From an uncultured Clostridia bacterium (GTDB taxonomy: Bacteria > Bacillota > Clostridia > Christensenellales > Aristaeellaceae), in the NCBI GenBank assembly GCA_934621505.1, contig CAKTUU010000039.1, positions 1 to 19,220 of the forward strand: a DNA stretch of 19,220 bases. Direction: 5' to 3'. The position numbers and the translations under genes are program-made. The notes beneath the pieces were generated by a model that did no database searches, was not told the origin of the DNA, and worked only from the letters and a program-made list of their open reading frames with translations. Positions 6,410-14,588 of this stretch are shown in pieces; position 1 is the first letter of the stretch, and every line of letters starts with the position of its first letter.

Positions 6410-7435
6410 TTAAAAGCACTTTTCCAGACGGTGCTTGCGGCATTCGTCCACACGGCCGCAGTGATAGCACAGCTCGTTGGGGCAGGTTCCCTGGTTAAAG
6501 AAAGTAACCAGGTTTTCTGTCGTGGTCTGCGCAATGTTATCCAGCGCTTCTTGCGTCAGAAAGGCCTGGTGAGAGGTAACCAGCACGTTTGGCATGGAAA
6601 TGAGCCGCGCCAGAATGTCGTCGTCCATAATATGGCCGGAAACATCCTCAAAGAAGATATCGCTCTCCTCCTCGTATACGTCCAAACAGGCGGCGCCGAT
6701 TTGCCTGGCTTTAATGCCATCCAGCAGCGCCTCGGCGTCAATCAGCGCGCCGCGGGAGGTGTTGATCAGCACAACGCCCTTTTTCATCCGCATAATGGCG
6801 TTTGCATCGATCAGATGATAGGTTTCCTCGGTTAAGGGACAGTGCAGCGATATCATATCGCTTTGGGCGTACAGTTCCTCCAGGGAAACATAGTCCGCCC
6901 CATCGCCGGGAAATTTGTCGTAGGCGATCACACGCATGCCAAAGCCGCGGCAGATATCCATAAATACCCGGCCGATCTTGCCGGTGCCTATTACGCCCAT
7001 GGTTTTGCCATGCAGGTCAAAGCCTGTCAGGCCGTTTAGGCTGAAGTTGAAATCGCGGGTGCGTATGTAGGCCTTGTGCGTGCGGCGGATGGAGGTCAGC
7101 AGCATAGCCATGGCATGCTCGGCTACCGCGTAGGGCGAATAGGCAGGCACGCGCATCACATGCAGACGGCCGTAGGCGTGGCGCACATCCACATTGTTAA
7201 AACCGGCGCAGCGCAGGGCGACGGCCTGTACGCCCAGCGCATGAAGCCGGTCGATAACGGCGGCGTTCACCGTGTCGTTTACAAATACGCATACGCCGTC
7301 CTGCCCATGGGCCAGATCGGCGGTGTCCTCATCCAGCCTAGCTTCCAAAAATTTATATCGGATTCCGTTTTTGCTTCCGTATTTTTCAAAGGCGGGTCTG
7401 TCGTATGACTTTGCGTCGAATAAAGCGATGTTCAA
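6410..7435 (-). CDS. D-lactate dehydrogenase-like D-isomer 2-hydroxyacid dehydrogenase with Cys-rich tail
   Basis: The 341-aa protein has the two-part fold of D-2-hydroxyacid dehydrogenases. The catalytic domain contains RCAGFNNVDV and AEHAMAMLL, the NAD-binding domain has GVIGTGKIG (148-156), and the catalytic triad is Arg228 (NTSRGALID), Glu in DVYEEE (about 255) and His289 (TSHQAFLT). RCAGFNNVDV and DVYEEES are typical of the fermentative LdhA branch, so reduction of pyruvate to D-lactate with NADH in the cytosol is the best guess. Unusually, the last 24 residues hold five cysteines and two histidines (CPNELCYHCGRVDEC...KC). The start is TTG at 7433-7435, behind AAAAGGAGG with a 7-nt spacer. 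It lies 17 nt after the cupin gene, in the same operon. Confidence 0.9.
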   Translation of the reverse strand: MNIALFDAKSYDRPAFEKYGSKNGIRYKFLEARLDEDTADLAHGQDGVCVFVNDTVNAAVIDRLHALGVQAVALRCAGFNNVDVRHAYGRLHVMRVPAYSPYAVAEHAMAMLLTSIRRTHKAYIRTRDFNFSLNGLTGFDLHGKTMGVIGTGKIGRVFMDICRGFGMRVIAYDKFPGDGADYVSLEELYAQSDMISLHCPLTEETYHLIDANAIMRMKKGVVLINTSRGALIDAEALLDGIKARQIGAACLDVYEEESDIFFEDVSGHIMDDDILARLISMPNVLVTSHQAFLTQEALDNIAQTTTENLVTFFNQGTCPNELCYHCGRVDECRKHRLEKCF

Positions 7436-7452
7436 TCCAATCCCTCCTTTTA

Positions 7453-7785
7453 TTAGAATACCACCACCAGCAGCATTTTAAACATTTCCTTGCCCATAAC
7501 GGCGTGCGGATGACCCGCGGGCATAACGATGGATTCTCCCTCCCGTAATTCGTAGGGCTGGCCGTCTACAGTCATCAGGCCTACGCCGTCCAGACAGATA
7601 ACAAAGGCGTCGCCGCCGGATTCATGGGTGCTGATTTCCTCGCCCTTGTCAAACGCAAACAGGGTTACGCTTACCGCGCTGTTCTGGGCCAGGGTTTTGC
7701 TGACGATTTGTCCCTGCTGATAGGTTACCTGGTCCTTTAACGTCAATACCTGAGATTTATCAATGTTTTTCAGCTTGCCTTCCAT
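7453..7785 (-). CDS. Small single-domain cupin protein
   Basis: A 110-aa protein with one cupin beta-barrel. Motif 1 is degenerate (THESGGDAF at 53-61, one His and no HxH), while motif 2 is well kept (GESIVMPAGHPHAVMG at 83-98, with His92 and His94). Small cupins like this bind a metal and either sense or isomerise small molecules; the substrate is not predictable. The frame is open upstream to 7872, but the ATG at 7783-7785 has a strong AAGGAGGG site about 8 nt before it. The D-lactate-dehydrogenase-like gene begins 17 nt downstream, so the two are co-transcribed, and the cupin may serve the same metabolic step. Confidence 0.88.
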   Translation of the reverse strand: MEGKLKNIDKSQVLTLKDQVTYQQGQIVSKTLAQNSAVSVTLFAFDKGEEISTHESGGDAFVICLDGVGLMTVDGQPYELREGESIVMPAGHPHAVMGKEMFKMLLVVVF

Positions 7786-7895
7786 GTTGTATTCCCTCCT
7801 TGTCATGCATGACCGCCAAAACCCCAAATCAAGCGAACAGGGGAAAGGATGTGCTTTTCCCTGTCCTTCCATCCATGGAATTTTTCGTACAAGAT

Positions 7896-7904
7896 ATTAT
7901 AGCA
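7896..7904 (-). promoter_or_regulatory. Extended -10 promoter for the cupin-dehydrogenase operon
   Basis: On the minus strand TGCTATAAT is a full extended -10 (TGnTATAAT, with TATAAT at 7901-7896). The -35 region is weak (ATGATG around 7924-7919). The leader to the cupin ATG would be about 100 nt. Confidence 0.6.
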
Positions 7905-7946
7905 CATAGGGCAAACTTCATCATCCTGCGGCAAAGAAAACATATC

Positions 7947-7975
7947 TTGAAAAAAAACGACTTTTGGTATATGCT
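7947..7975 (+). promoter_or_regulatory. Sigma-A-type promoter for the NahK-like kinase
   Basis: TTGAAA (7947-7952) and TATGCT (7970-7975) are 17 nt apart. It lies 52 nt before the TTG start at 8028 and about 45 bp from the opposing cupin promoter, so the two may share regulation. Confidence 0.5.
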
Positions 7976-8027
7976 GTATAAGCACATCGGCAAAAAATGG
8001 GTCGGTTAAACGGAGAGGAGTATCTGA

Positions 8028-9155
8028 TTGAATACAGCCATGAATCCCGCGATTGCGCGTAAACTGCTGCAGGTGGGAGAAGCCTTTCGGATTCCGGGTC
8101 CTTTTTTCTCCTATGACGAGGTGAAAATGGGCAATGTCAACCATACCTATAAGGTCAATTATGTCCGCGACGACGGCACAGGCATGGCTCAAATCAAATC
8201 CTATCTGGTGCAAAGGGTCAATACCTACGCCTTTCAGCACCCTGTGGAACTGATGAAGAATATCGACCGGGTTACGGAGCATATCCGCAAAAAGCACCCG
8301 GAAACCCAAAGCCTGCATTTTCACCATACGGACGATGGCGTGAATTATCTGATGGATCAGGATGGGTTCTGGCGGCTTAGCAATTATGTGCCATCCATCA
8401 CCTTTGATACCTGCGATGATTTAAACGTGGTGCGCAGCGCCGGTCAGGCCTTTGGCGATTTTCAAATGATGCTGTCGGATTTTGATCCTTCCCAGCTGTT
8501 TTATACCATTCCCGACTTTCACAATACCCGCAAACGCTACGAAAAGCTGCGGGCGGATATGCAGGCGGACTGCTGCGGGCGCGTACAGGAGGTGCGGCCG
8601 GAATTAGACTGGCTGCTTTCGGTGGAGGAGGAAGCCTGCAAATTGACCGATCTGTTTAACGCGGGCCAGCTGCCCCTTCGGGTAACGCATAATGATACCA
8701 AGATCAACAATGTGCTTTTTGACCAAAAAACCCGGGAAGCGCTGGTGGTGATTGATCTGGACACCGTAATGCCAGGGCTGGTAGGGCATGATTTTGGGGA
8801 CGCCATTCGCTTTGCCTCCAATTTTGTGGAGGAGGACAGCCGCCACACGGAACAGGCAGGGGTTAACCTGAACATTTATTGGGCCTTTGCCGAAGGCTTC
8901 CTGAAGGAAACGGCTTCTACCCTCACCGATATGGAGGCGGAAACCCTGGGACAAAGCTGCTTCTGCTTGGCCTGTGAATTGGCGACCCGTTTCCTGGATG
9001 ACTATATTCAGGGGGATAAATATTTTAAAATCAAGATGCCGGATCATAACCTGGTCCGAACCCGCTGCCAAATCGCCCTGGCTAAGGACATGCAGCAAAA
9101 AATGGACGCAATGAACGCCATTGTGCGGGATTGTTGGAAACGGTATCAAAAATAA
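8028..9155 (+). CDS. Phosphotransferase, N-acetylhexosamine 1-kinase (NahK)-like
   Basis: The 375-aa protein belongs to the aminoglycoside-phosphotransferase/choline-kinase fold. It has a nucleotide-loop-like GNVNHTY (35-41), catalytic HNDTKINNVLFD (221-232) and the metal-binding VIDLDTVMPG (241-250). HNDTK-NNVLFD with DLDTVMPG is the pattern of NahK, which phosphorylates GlcNAc/GalNAc at C1 in the bifidobacterial lacto-N-biose pathway, and length agrees. The lacto-N-biose phosphorylase, uridylyltransferase and epimerase that accompany nahK there are not in the window, so the exact sugar is uncertain. True antibiotic resistance is unlikely. The start is TTG at 8028-8030, 7 nt after GAGGAG (8015-8020); the ATG at 8040 is too far from it. 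The gene stands alone, divergent from the cupin operon. Confidence 0.8.
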   Translation: MNTAMNPAIARKLLQVGEAFRIPGPFFSYDEVKMGNVNHTYKVNYVRDDGTGMAQIKSYLVQRVNTYAFQHPVELMKNIDRVTEHIRKKHPETQSLHFHHTDDGVNYLMDQDGFWRLSNYVPSITFDTCDDLNVVRSAGQAFGDFQMMLSDFDPSQLFYTIPDFHNTRKRYEKLRADMQADCCGRVQEVRPELDWLLSVEEEACKLTDLFNAGQLPLRVTHNDTKINNVLFDQKTREALVVIDLDTVMPGLVGHDFGDAIRFASNFVEEDSRHTEQAGVNLNIYWAFAEGFLKETASTLTDMEAETLGQSCFCLACELATRFLDDYIQGDKYFKIKMPDHNLVRTRCQIALAKDMQQKMDAMNAIVRDCWKRYQK

Positions 9156-9288
9156 AAAATCGGTCGGAGTTGAAAGGCAGCCAGAGGGGCTGCCGTCCAT
9201 CTGGTTACCATTGTATCACCTGTGTGTAGCACCCAGGTGGGGAGGGAGTTTTCGGTTTTGCCGAAACGAAGTCCTTTGTCCAAAACCG

Positions 9289-10338
9289 TCAGGCTTGATT
9301 CGGCTTGCCATCAACGGCGTCAAATCCAAAACAGAATATTTCCGGATAGGCATACACCCCGTCAGCAAACCGAAGCGCCGTATCTGTTTCTTTTGAAAAC
9401 ACCTCGACCCTTGCATACCAGCCCGGTCTGAGATGACCTTGATAATCATCCAGCCATACGGACCGTATCCTTGTAACCCGAAATTCATATTTTTGGAGCA
9501 GTTCATCCAGGCTGCCTGCGCCCCATCTTTGCAGCAGCGACGACTGGTATACAGGATTTGTTTCCGTATCAAGAACGAGCGACGTCATTTGCTTATGTAC
9601 CACAGGCAGAAGCTCTTGATAGGAAACAGATTCCCGCGACAGTTTCTTTTCGCTTTCAAGCTCCAGAAGCGGGAAGGACGCGGCCAGGAAGGAACCGGAT
9701 GAATCAAAGGTAAAATCAATCGTATAGATGTCGGTAATGGCTGTCGACTTACCGTCGTATGCGCCACGATCGGCTATTGGCTCCTGAGCAAGCGGTATGC
9801 CGAGAAACTCAGGGGATAAGCAGACGGAAATGTAAGGATTGCCGCTGACGCTTGCCTCGCCTGGTGAAATCGCTCGGGTATAAGACAGTCCTTCGAGGGA
9901 ATAAAAGCAGGCGTGTACCGGCGTTTCCAAGTACGATACGCCGATAAGGTTAAGAACGGCCGCCGCGTCCTGGATTGCCTGGGCGAGTGCATCGTTTCCT
10001 ACCCACGAAAAAGCCAGTTCGGTTGAAACATAGCTATCGATCAAAAATGGAATTTGAGCGTTTTGGGCGCTTACCGTAACGCCTGTATCGTTAATATCCA
10101 CACTTATATCATTGGTAGCAAAACATTCGGAAAATGCGCTTTTGATTTGGGATTTGTCAGCAGCTTTTGTTTTGACTTTGATCTGCTTTAGCCCATGCCC
10201 ATAGTAGTCTTCCACAATGGCAGAACCGAAGCGCTCCATGCCGGTTTGCGCATTTCCATCGCCTGCTGAAAGGGCAAAAGCACCGTGTAAAAGCATCAAA
10301 ACAATGATGCTTAGGAACAACGACAGCGTTTTTTTCAT
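9289..10338 (-). CDS. Exported protein of unknown function
   Basis: I do not recognise a family. The 349-aa protein starts with a clear signal peptide (MKKTLSLFLSIIVLMLLHGA, then AFALSAG), with a probable signal peptidase I site near residue 27 and no lipobox. The mature part has no further membrane segment and alternates beta-rich and acidic stretches (for example VDINDTGVTVSAQ and YTIDFTFDSSG) with a Trp/Tyr-rich end (WLDDYQGHLRPGWYARVEV). I chose the ATG at 10336-10338, 7 nt after AAGGGTGG, over an upstream frame start at 10362. It follows the SH3/peptidoglycan-binding gene by 47 nt with no terminator, so the pair probably forms one transcript and may act together at the cell wall. By eye it is more AT-rich than its neighbours. 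Confidence 0.75.
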   Translation of the reverse strand: MKKTLSLFLSIIVLMLLHGAFALSAGDGNAQTGMERFGSAIVEDYYGHGLKQIKVKTKAADKSQIKSAFSECFATNDISVDINDTGVTVSAQNAQIPFLIDSYVSTELAFSWVGNDALAQAIQDAAAVLNLIGVSYLETPVHACFYSLEGLSYTRAISPGEASVSGNPYISVCLSPEFLGIPLAQEPIADRGAYDGKSTAITDIYTIDFTFDSSGSFLAASFPLLELESEKKLSRESVSYQELLPVVHKQMTSLVLDTETNPVYQSSLLQRWGAGSLDELLQKYEFRVTRIRSVWLDDYQGHLRPGWYARVEVFSKETDTALRFADGVYAYPEIFCFGFDAVDGKPNQA

Positions 10339-10385
10339 TTCAAATCCACCCTTGTTTCTCAAAATGGTTTGAAATTTTAAGTCCT

Positions 10386-11672
10386 TTACCAGGTTGCGTT
10401 GGCGGCCTTGTTTACGCAGTTTTGATGCTCGGAGTCCACTTTGTCCGTGCCGTGGGTTTTGCTGTTCTTAAAATGGATGCAGAAGTGGCCGTCAAAATTG
10501 TTGGAGATGGTTGTGGTGCCATGGGGCATGCCGTTCATGGAGGCGGCGTAAACATGACCGTTGTATTTAATCAGAATTGCCCGCCTTTTCCAGCTGAAGC
10601 TGCCGCCATAAATGCTTTTCAGCGTGGCGGTATCCTCGGCGCTTACGGGCTCGGTGTCCATGTGATCGCCGCCGGACCAGCGCACCGCGTTAAAGGTCTT
10701 GCCGGTTTTAACATCCTTGATGACAAAATGCGCGTTTTTGGGAATCACGCTGGATACGTTGTCCTTATACCAGTCCAGCACCTCGGTTTTGTAGCTGGTG
10801 CTGGAGGACGAATCCGATGAGGAGCCAAACAGCACCCGAATGGTGGCGGAGCCGGCAATGCCGTCCGCTTTCATGTTACGTTTCTTTTGAAAGCTCTTTA
10901 CGGCGGCGGTGGTGCTGGCCCCAAAAACGCCGTCAATCGCGCCTTTATAGTAGCCTAAGCATTCCAGAGCCTGCTGCAGCTTTACCACGTTCGTGCCGGA
11001 ATCGCCCTCCTGGGTTTTAGACGGGGCGGAGCCGATTTCGGAAATGCTGCTGACCGTTTTGTACTTGCTGCTGCCTGGGGCGGCCTGGGTGGTCAGACTT
11101 TTGCTGCTGCAGCTGCCAAAAATGCTTTTAATGGTCAACTCGCCCGCGGAGCCATCCGCCGTCAGCTTATGGGCTTTTTGATAGGCGGTTACGGCTTTAG
11201 TGGTGCCGCTGCCGTATTTGCCGTCAATCTTTCCCTTGTAATAGCCCAAAATCTGCAATGCCTGCTGTAATTTTTTTACATCACTGTTTTCGTCGCCGAC
11301 GCGCATAATCCCGGGCGCGGAGCCCAGGGCCTTGATTTTAGAGGACGAGCTGTCGGTGGTTTTGGAGGATGTGGATTCGGATACGCTGCCGCTGGATTTG
11401 ACGTATTTTTTCATCAAATAGCCGGTGTAATTGCCATAGCGCACCTTATACCAGTCGCCGCTTTTGGACAGGATGGAGACTTCCTCCCCCTGGGGAATGG
11501 TTTGCAGCGCCTTGGATTCCTTGTCCGCCTGTTTGCGCAAAACCACCTTTGCGCTGGTATGGCCAACCGTTTCCGCACTGGCGGAAAAATCAAAAGCGCC
11601 AAAGACGCACAGCATGCACAAAACGGCGCACGCAAACCGCTGTAAACGCTTTGTCAATCGATAACATTTCAT
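10386..11672 (-). CDS. Secreted protein: SH3b domain, two peptidoglycan-binding domains, His-rich C-terminal domain
   Basis: The 428-aa protein has a signal peptide (residues 1-33, cleavage near ASA-E). A bacterial SH3 domain follows (about 36-92, with GDWYKVRYGNYTGYLMKKYV), then a Ser/Thr linker. Two PG_binding_1 repeats come next at about 120-186 and 216-283, each with the pattern VxKLQQALxxLGYYKG-IDGxxGxxTTxAV. The last ~130 residues form a separate domain with conserved-looking His, Cys and Asp (WSGGDHMDTEP; GHFCIHFKNSKTHG; DSEHQ). That domain has no L,D-transpeptidase SHGCxR motif. It probably binds cell-wall peptidoglycan and may hydrolyse or modify it. The ATG at 11672 has AAGGAGG at an 8-nt spacing. 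It is transcribed with the downstream exported protein. Confidence 0.88.
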   Translation of the reverse strand: MKCYRLTKRLQRFACAVLCMLCVFGAFDFSASAETVGHTSAKVVLRKQADKESKALQTIPQGEEVSILSKSGDWYKVRYGNYTGYLMKKYVKSSGSVSESTSSKTTDSSSSKIKALGSAPGIMRVGDENSDVKKLQQALQILGYYKGKIDGKYGSGTTKAVTAYQKAHKLTADGSAGELTIKSIFGSCSSKSLTTQAAPGSSKYKTVSSISEIGSAPSKTQEGDSGTNVVKLQQALECLGYYKGAIDGVFGASTTAAVKSFQKKRNMKADGIAGSATIRVLFGSSSDSSSSTSYKTEVLDWYKDNVSSVIPKNAHFVIKDVKTGKTFNAVRWSGGDHMDTEPVSAEDTATLKSIYGGSFSWKRRAILIKYNGHVYAASMNGMPHGTTTISNNFDGHFCIHFKNSKTHGTDKVDSEHQNCVNKAANATW

Positions 11673-11733
11673 CGTTGCTGCCTCCTTGCATCTTCAAAAT
11701 CGATGGACAGACCCATCAAAATGGAGCTTCTCT

Positions 11734-11762
11734 AATATATTACAAAAATATTAAATTGTCAA
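11734..11762 (-). promoter_or_regulatory. Strong sigma-A-type promoter for the SH3/PG-binding operon
   Basis: On the minus strand, consensus TTGACA (11762-11757) and TATATT (11739-11734) are 17 nt apart in an AT-rich stretch. The leader to the ATG at 11672 is about 55 nt. Confidence 0.85.
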
Positions 11763-11844
11763 TAAAACTGAAAAGAGTGTTACATTCATGTCCCCAAAAA
11801 ACATGGGAAAAATGGATATCTTTTCAGTAAAGTTGGGGAAACTA

Positions 11845-11873
11845 TTGACGAATGGGCTTTGGAAGGTTAAACT
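11845..11873 (+). promoter_or_regulatory. Sigma-A-type promoter for the large coiled-coil gene
   Basis: TTGACG (11845-11850) and TAAACT (11868-11873) are 17 nt apart, leaving a leader of about 70 nt to the ATG at 11952. The rest of the 280-nt divergent spacer (11673-11951) is AT-rich and holds no gene. Confidence 0.65.
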
Positions 11874-11951
11874 GTACCTGTGTTCATTTTTCATTCATAT
11901 TTGGCTCATTAATTGGACACATTGATCATTAGAAAAGGAAACGGTTATTGT

Positions 11952-14282
11952 ATGAAGGAAATGGTTGGAACGGTAACGCTGTCTTATGTGGAGGAAGATA
12001 ACAGACAGCGCGTCATCTTTCGCGTAATTCCGCTTTGCACCCGGGAGGGCGCGGTTTTTCAGGACAGCGCGGAGGAATTTCCGGACGAGGGCAGCCTGCG
12101 CATCGTGCCGGACAAGCGGGAACAAAGCACCTTTAAAGAAAGAATGCGGGAAATCGGCGGCCTTTGCGCCATTCAGCTGCAAGGCGATGGAAAAGAAGTC
12201 ATGAAGGTACGCCAAAACCGCAATTACGCGCCGGACCAGGGCGAAAAAAACCAGTTTGCTATTTATTCCGATGTGATTTGCGAGTTTGACGAGGACGGCT
12301 GCTTTGAAGTGGTGCAGCCCGGTCAGGACGCGGCCCAGGCGCTGACAGCCCGGGTGCTGCTGAGCAAGGACAAAATGCTGTATGGCCCTGTGGAACGGGA
12401 AGCGGCGCAGGGTGCAAACCCGGAGGAACTCAAGCCCTTTGGCAACGACCATTTTTTGCTGCACACCATTGATTCGGCAGCTGTTGGCAAGCATACCATC
12501 TATTGGAATCCCGAGGCGCTTTTGAATTGGCGGCAGCGGCGCAACAGCCTGCGGCGCAAGGATCGCTCCGTCAAAGAGGAAGCCGCCGAGGCGGCGCAGA
12601 CGGCCGAAGTAGAAAAAAAAGAGGAAAAACCTGCTGCTTCCCAAGAGGAACAACGTCCTGTAAAGCGGCGTGAAAAGGCGGAAAAGGCCGTTCCGGCAGC
12701 GCAGCCCGCTCAGCCAGCCGAGGGGGAAAGCGAAGCACCGCTGCCCCTGGGCACCCGTCTGGAAATTTTGAACGCGGAGCTGCCGTTTGAGGAGCAGATT
12801 TCCAAGCTGGCCCAGCCCCTTAGCGAAAGCGCCAACCGGCTGACCAGCGAAGCACCCGTTCAGGAGGAGGAAGCGCCGGTTGCCATCGCCCATTTCAACG
12901 GTACGCCGCTGGTAAAGGGAACGGACAAGACAACCCAGGCGCGGCCCCGCCCCGAGAACGTCCATCATGTGGTGGAAAAGCAGATTCGCCGCCAGCGGGA
13001 CGAGGTAATGGGGGACGAGCTGGGCAGCAGCGCCTATGGCATGATTGAAAATCCCATCGAGACATTGCAGGATTGTGTGGATTATATCTGGCAAAATGCG
13101 GATATTCGTGCGCAGGCCATGGAAATGCTGATGCAGAACGCCAGCTTTACCGCTGACATGACCAACGCCATCCGCCGCAGCGGGGCGAATATGCAGCCTT
13201 TAGCCGCCGCCCAGGAGCAGCTGGCGGACATTGAGGCTGAACGTCTCAGCCTGCTGATGCAGCTGGAAGCAGCCCGGGAAAATGAAAAGAAATTCCGCGA
13301 CGAGGCCATTGCCAGCCTGAGCCAGAAGCGCAGGGACGAGGCGGAACGCCTGCATGCGGAAATTGACCAGCTGAAGGAGAATGTTAACGCGCTGAACGAA
13401 GCGGCCCAAACGCTCAGCAGCGATAACGCGGCCAAGGTTGCCGCCTTCATGACCGAGCATATGACCTGCATGACCGGTGCGGGGGAGAACCGCCTGCTGC
13501 TGGCCCCGGTGCTGGGTTGCCGCTATTCCCAGCAGGAATTGGCGGAAAAACTGCGAATCCATATGAATGAGAGCGGTTTCAGCTTCAACGAGGACGATGC
13601 CATGAGCCTGCTCATCAGCTTCTCCCTGTTTGACGTGTTGTGCCTGCGGGCGCGCACGCTGGCGGATGCGCAGCTGTTTGCAGCCGTCCTGCTGGAGAGC
13701 TTCGGCCTGCAAAGCGTATCCGCCACCCTGCATCCCGGCGCTTATGTGGAAATGGTCAGCCTGCTGCCGGAAAGCGACGCCCGCACGCCTACCGTTACCG
13801 TGCAGCCCCTGGGGACGGAAACCATCACCGTTTATGGGCATAAAACCCTGTATTTGTCCACCATGGCGGAAAGCGGCGAGGAGCTGATTCCGTACCCGGT
13901 GATTCCCGTACCGGCCATGACCAAGCGCGCCTTTGGCCGAATTGCCAAATGGGAGCCCATTGCGCCTGCCGCGTTGTCTACCTTTATTGCCATTCGGGCG
14001 GATCTGCATCCCATGCTGCAGGAGGCGGATAAGTGGTTCAGCGCCCTGAAGCAGGCTTCCGCGCAGTGCGGCCTTTCCCTGCCGGACGCGCTGTTTGTGT
14101 GCATGCGGCGTTTCATTGAGGTGGCTTCCCGCAAGGTGCGCGGCGGTTTCCTGGCCGCGGCGGATTTGGCGGTCTGCCATTGGGTGGTTCCCGCTCTGCT
14201 GAACAGCCGCCAGCTGATTCCCGCCATGGCCGACGTGCTGTCCGGTCTGCCCCACGCGATGGAGATGCTGGGTATACGCTAA
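11952..14282 (+). CDS. Large uncharacterised protein with central coiled coil
   Basis: I do not recognise a family for this 776-aa protein. Residues 1-190 look like a folded beta-rich domain (begins MKEMVGTVTLSYVEEDN). Residues about 193-267 are a highly charged Lys/Glu/Ala/Pro linker. Residues about 417-495 form a long coiled coil with heptads (for example QEQLADIEAERLSLLMQLEA). The last 280 residues are a globular alpha/beta region with no Walker or catalytic motif that I can see. There is no signal peptide or membrane segment, so it is probably cytosolic. The frame is open to 11913, but the ATG at 11952 follows GAAAAGGAAACGG. It has its own promoter, and the FakA-middle-domain gene begins 23 nt after its stop. 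A structural, cell-cycle or DNA-associated role is possible but unproven. Confidence 0.75.
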   Translation: MKEMVGTVTLSYVEEDNRQRVIFRVIPLCTREGAVFQDSAEEFPDEGSLRIVPDKREQSTFKERMREIGGLCAIQLQGDGKEVMKVRQNRNYAPDQGEKNQFAIYSDVICEFDEDGCFEVVQPGQDAAQALTARVLLSKDKMLYGPVEREAAQGANPEELKPFGNDHFLLHTIDSAAVGKHTIYWNPEALLNWRQRRNSLRRKDRSVKEEAAEAAQTAEVEKKEEKPAASQEEQRPVKRREKAEKAVPAAQPAQPAEGESEAPLPLGTRLEILNAELPFEEQISKLAQPLSESANRLTSEAPVQEEEAPVAIAHFNGTPLVKGTDKTTQARPRPENVHHVVEKQIRRQRDEVMGDELGSSAYGMIENPIETLQDCVDYIWQNADIRAQAMEMLMQNASFTADMTNAIRRSGANMQPLAAAQEQLADIEAERLSLLMQLEAARENEKKFRDEAIASLSQKRRDEAERLHAEIDQLKENVNALNEAAQTLSSDNAAKVAAFMTEHMTCMTGAGENRLLLAPVLGCRYSQQELAEKLRIHMNESGFSFNEDDAMSLLISFSLFDVLCLRARTLADAQLFAAVLLESFGLQSVSATLHPGAYVEMVSLLPESDARTPTVTVQPLGTETITVYGHKTLYLSTMAESGEELIPYPVIPVPAMTKRAFGRIAKWEPIAPAALSTFIAIRADLHPMLQEADKWFSALKQASAQCGLSLPDALFVCMRRFIEVASRKVRGGFLAAADLAVCHWVVPALLNSRQLIPAMADVLSGLPHAMEMLGIR

Positions 14283-14305
14283 TTGAACTCAAAGGAGGAA
14301 CAACC

Positions 14306-14557
14306 ATGCTGGAGTACAAATTTGACACCCAATTGTTAATTGAAGGCACGGGCCTGGACGAGGACGCCATCAACGACTACATTACCACCCATATCAAGGG
14401 CGACTGCCTGCTGGCTGTAGGCGACGACGAGCTGATTAAGATCCACTACCATACCAACGAACCGTGGCAGGTGCTGGAGTACGGCGCTTCCCTGGGCGAA
14501 ATTCATGATATCGTGGTCGAAAATATGGAGCGTCAGGCCGAGGGCCTGGACGGCTGA
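14306..14557 (+). CDS. Stand-alone FakA/YloV middle-domain-like small protein
   Basis: The 83-aa protein matches the central domain of the fatty-acid kinase FakA (YloV, DAK1/DegV-like family), the part between the DhaL kinase domain and the FakB-binding C-terminus. The visible pattern is CLLAVGDDELIKIHYHTNEP, then WQVLEYGASLGEIHDIVVENM, where FakA typically reads G-SL-VVGD-DLVKVHVHT--P--VLEYA---G-----KIENM. The HxH pair reported as important in FakA is kept (HYH, about residues 50-52). The cysteine of the usual GYCTEF entry motif is replaced (EYKFDT at residues 3-8). Neither kinase nor FakB-binding domain is present. The start is fixed by AAAGGAGG with a 7-nt spacer. It follows the large coiled-coil gene by 23 nt and precedes a strong terminator, so the two form an operon. 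Confidence 0.78.
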   Translation: MLEYKFDTQLLIEGTGLDEDAINDYITTHIKGDCLLAVGDDELIKIHYHTNEPWQVLEYGASLGEIHDIVVENMERQAEGLDG

Positions 14558-14588
14558 CCAGTTCAACCCGCCGCTGGGCCGGTGGGAC

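Noticed and set aside
8028..9155. An aminoglycoside resistance phosphotransferase
   Set aside because: The HNDTK-NNVLFD and DLDTVMPG motifs fit sugar kinases of the NahK type better, and there is no mobile or resistance context.
11895..13094. A 399-codon minus-strand frame opposite the coiled-coil gene
   Set aside because: It has no ribosome site or recognisable domain and lies wholly opposite a gene with promoter, ribosome site and coiled-coil pattern.
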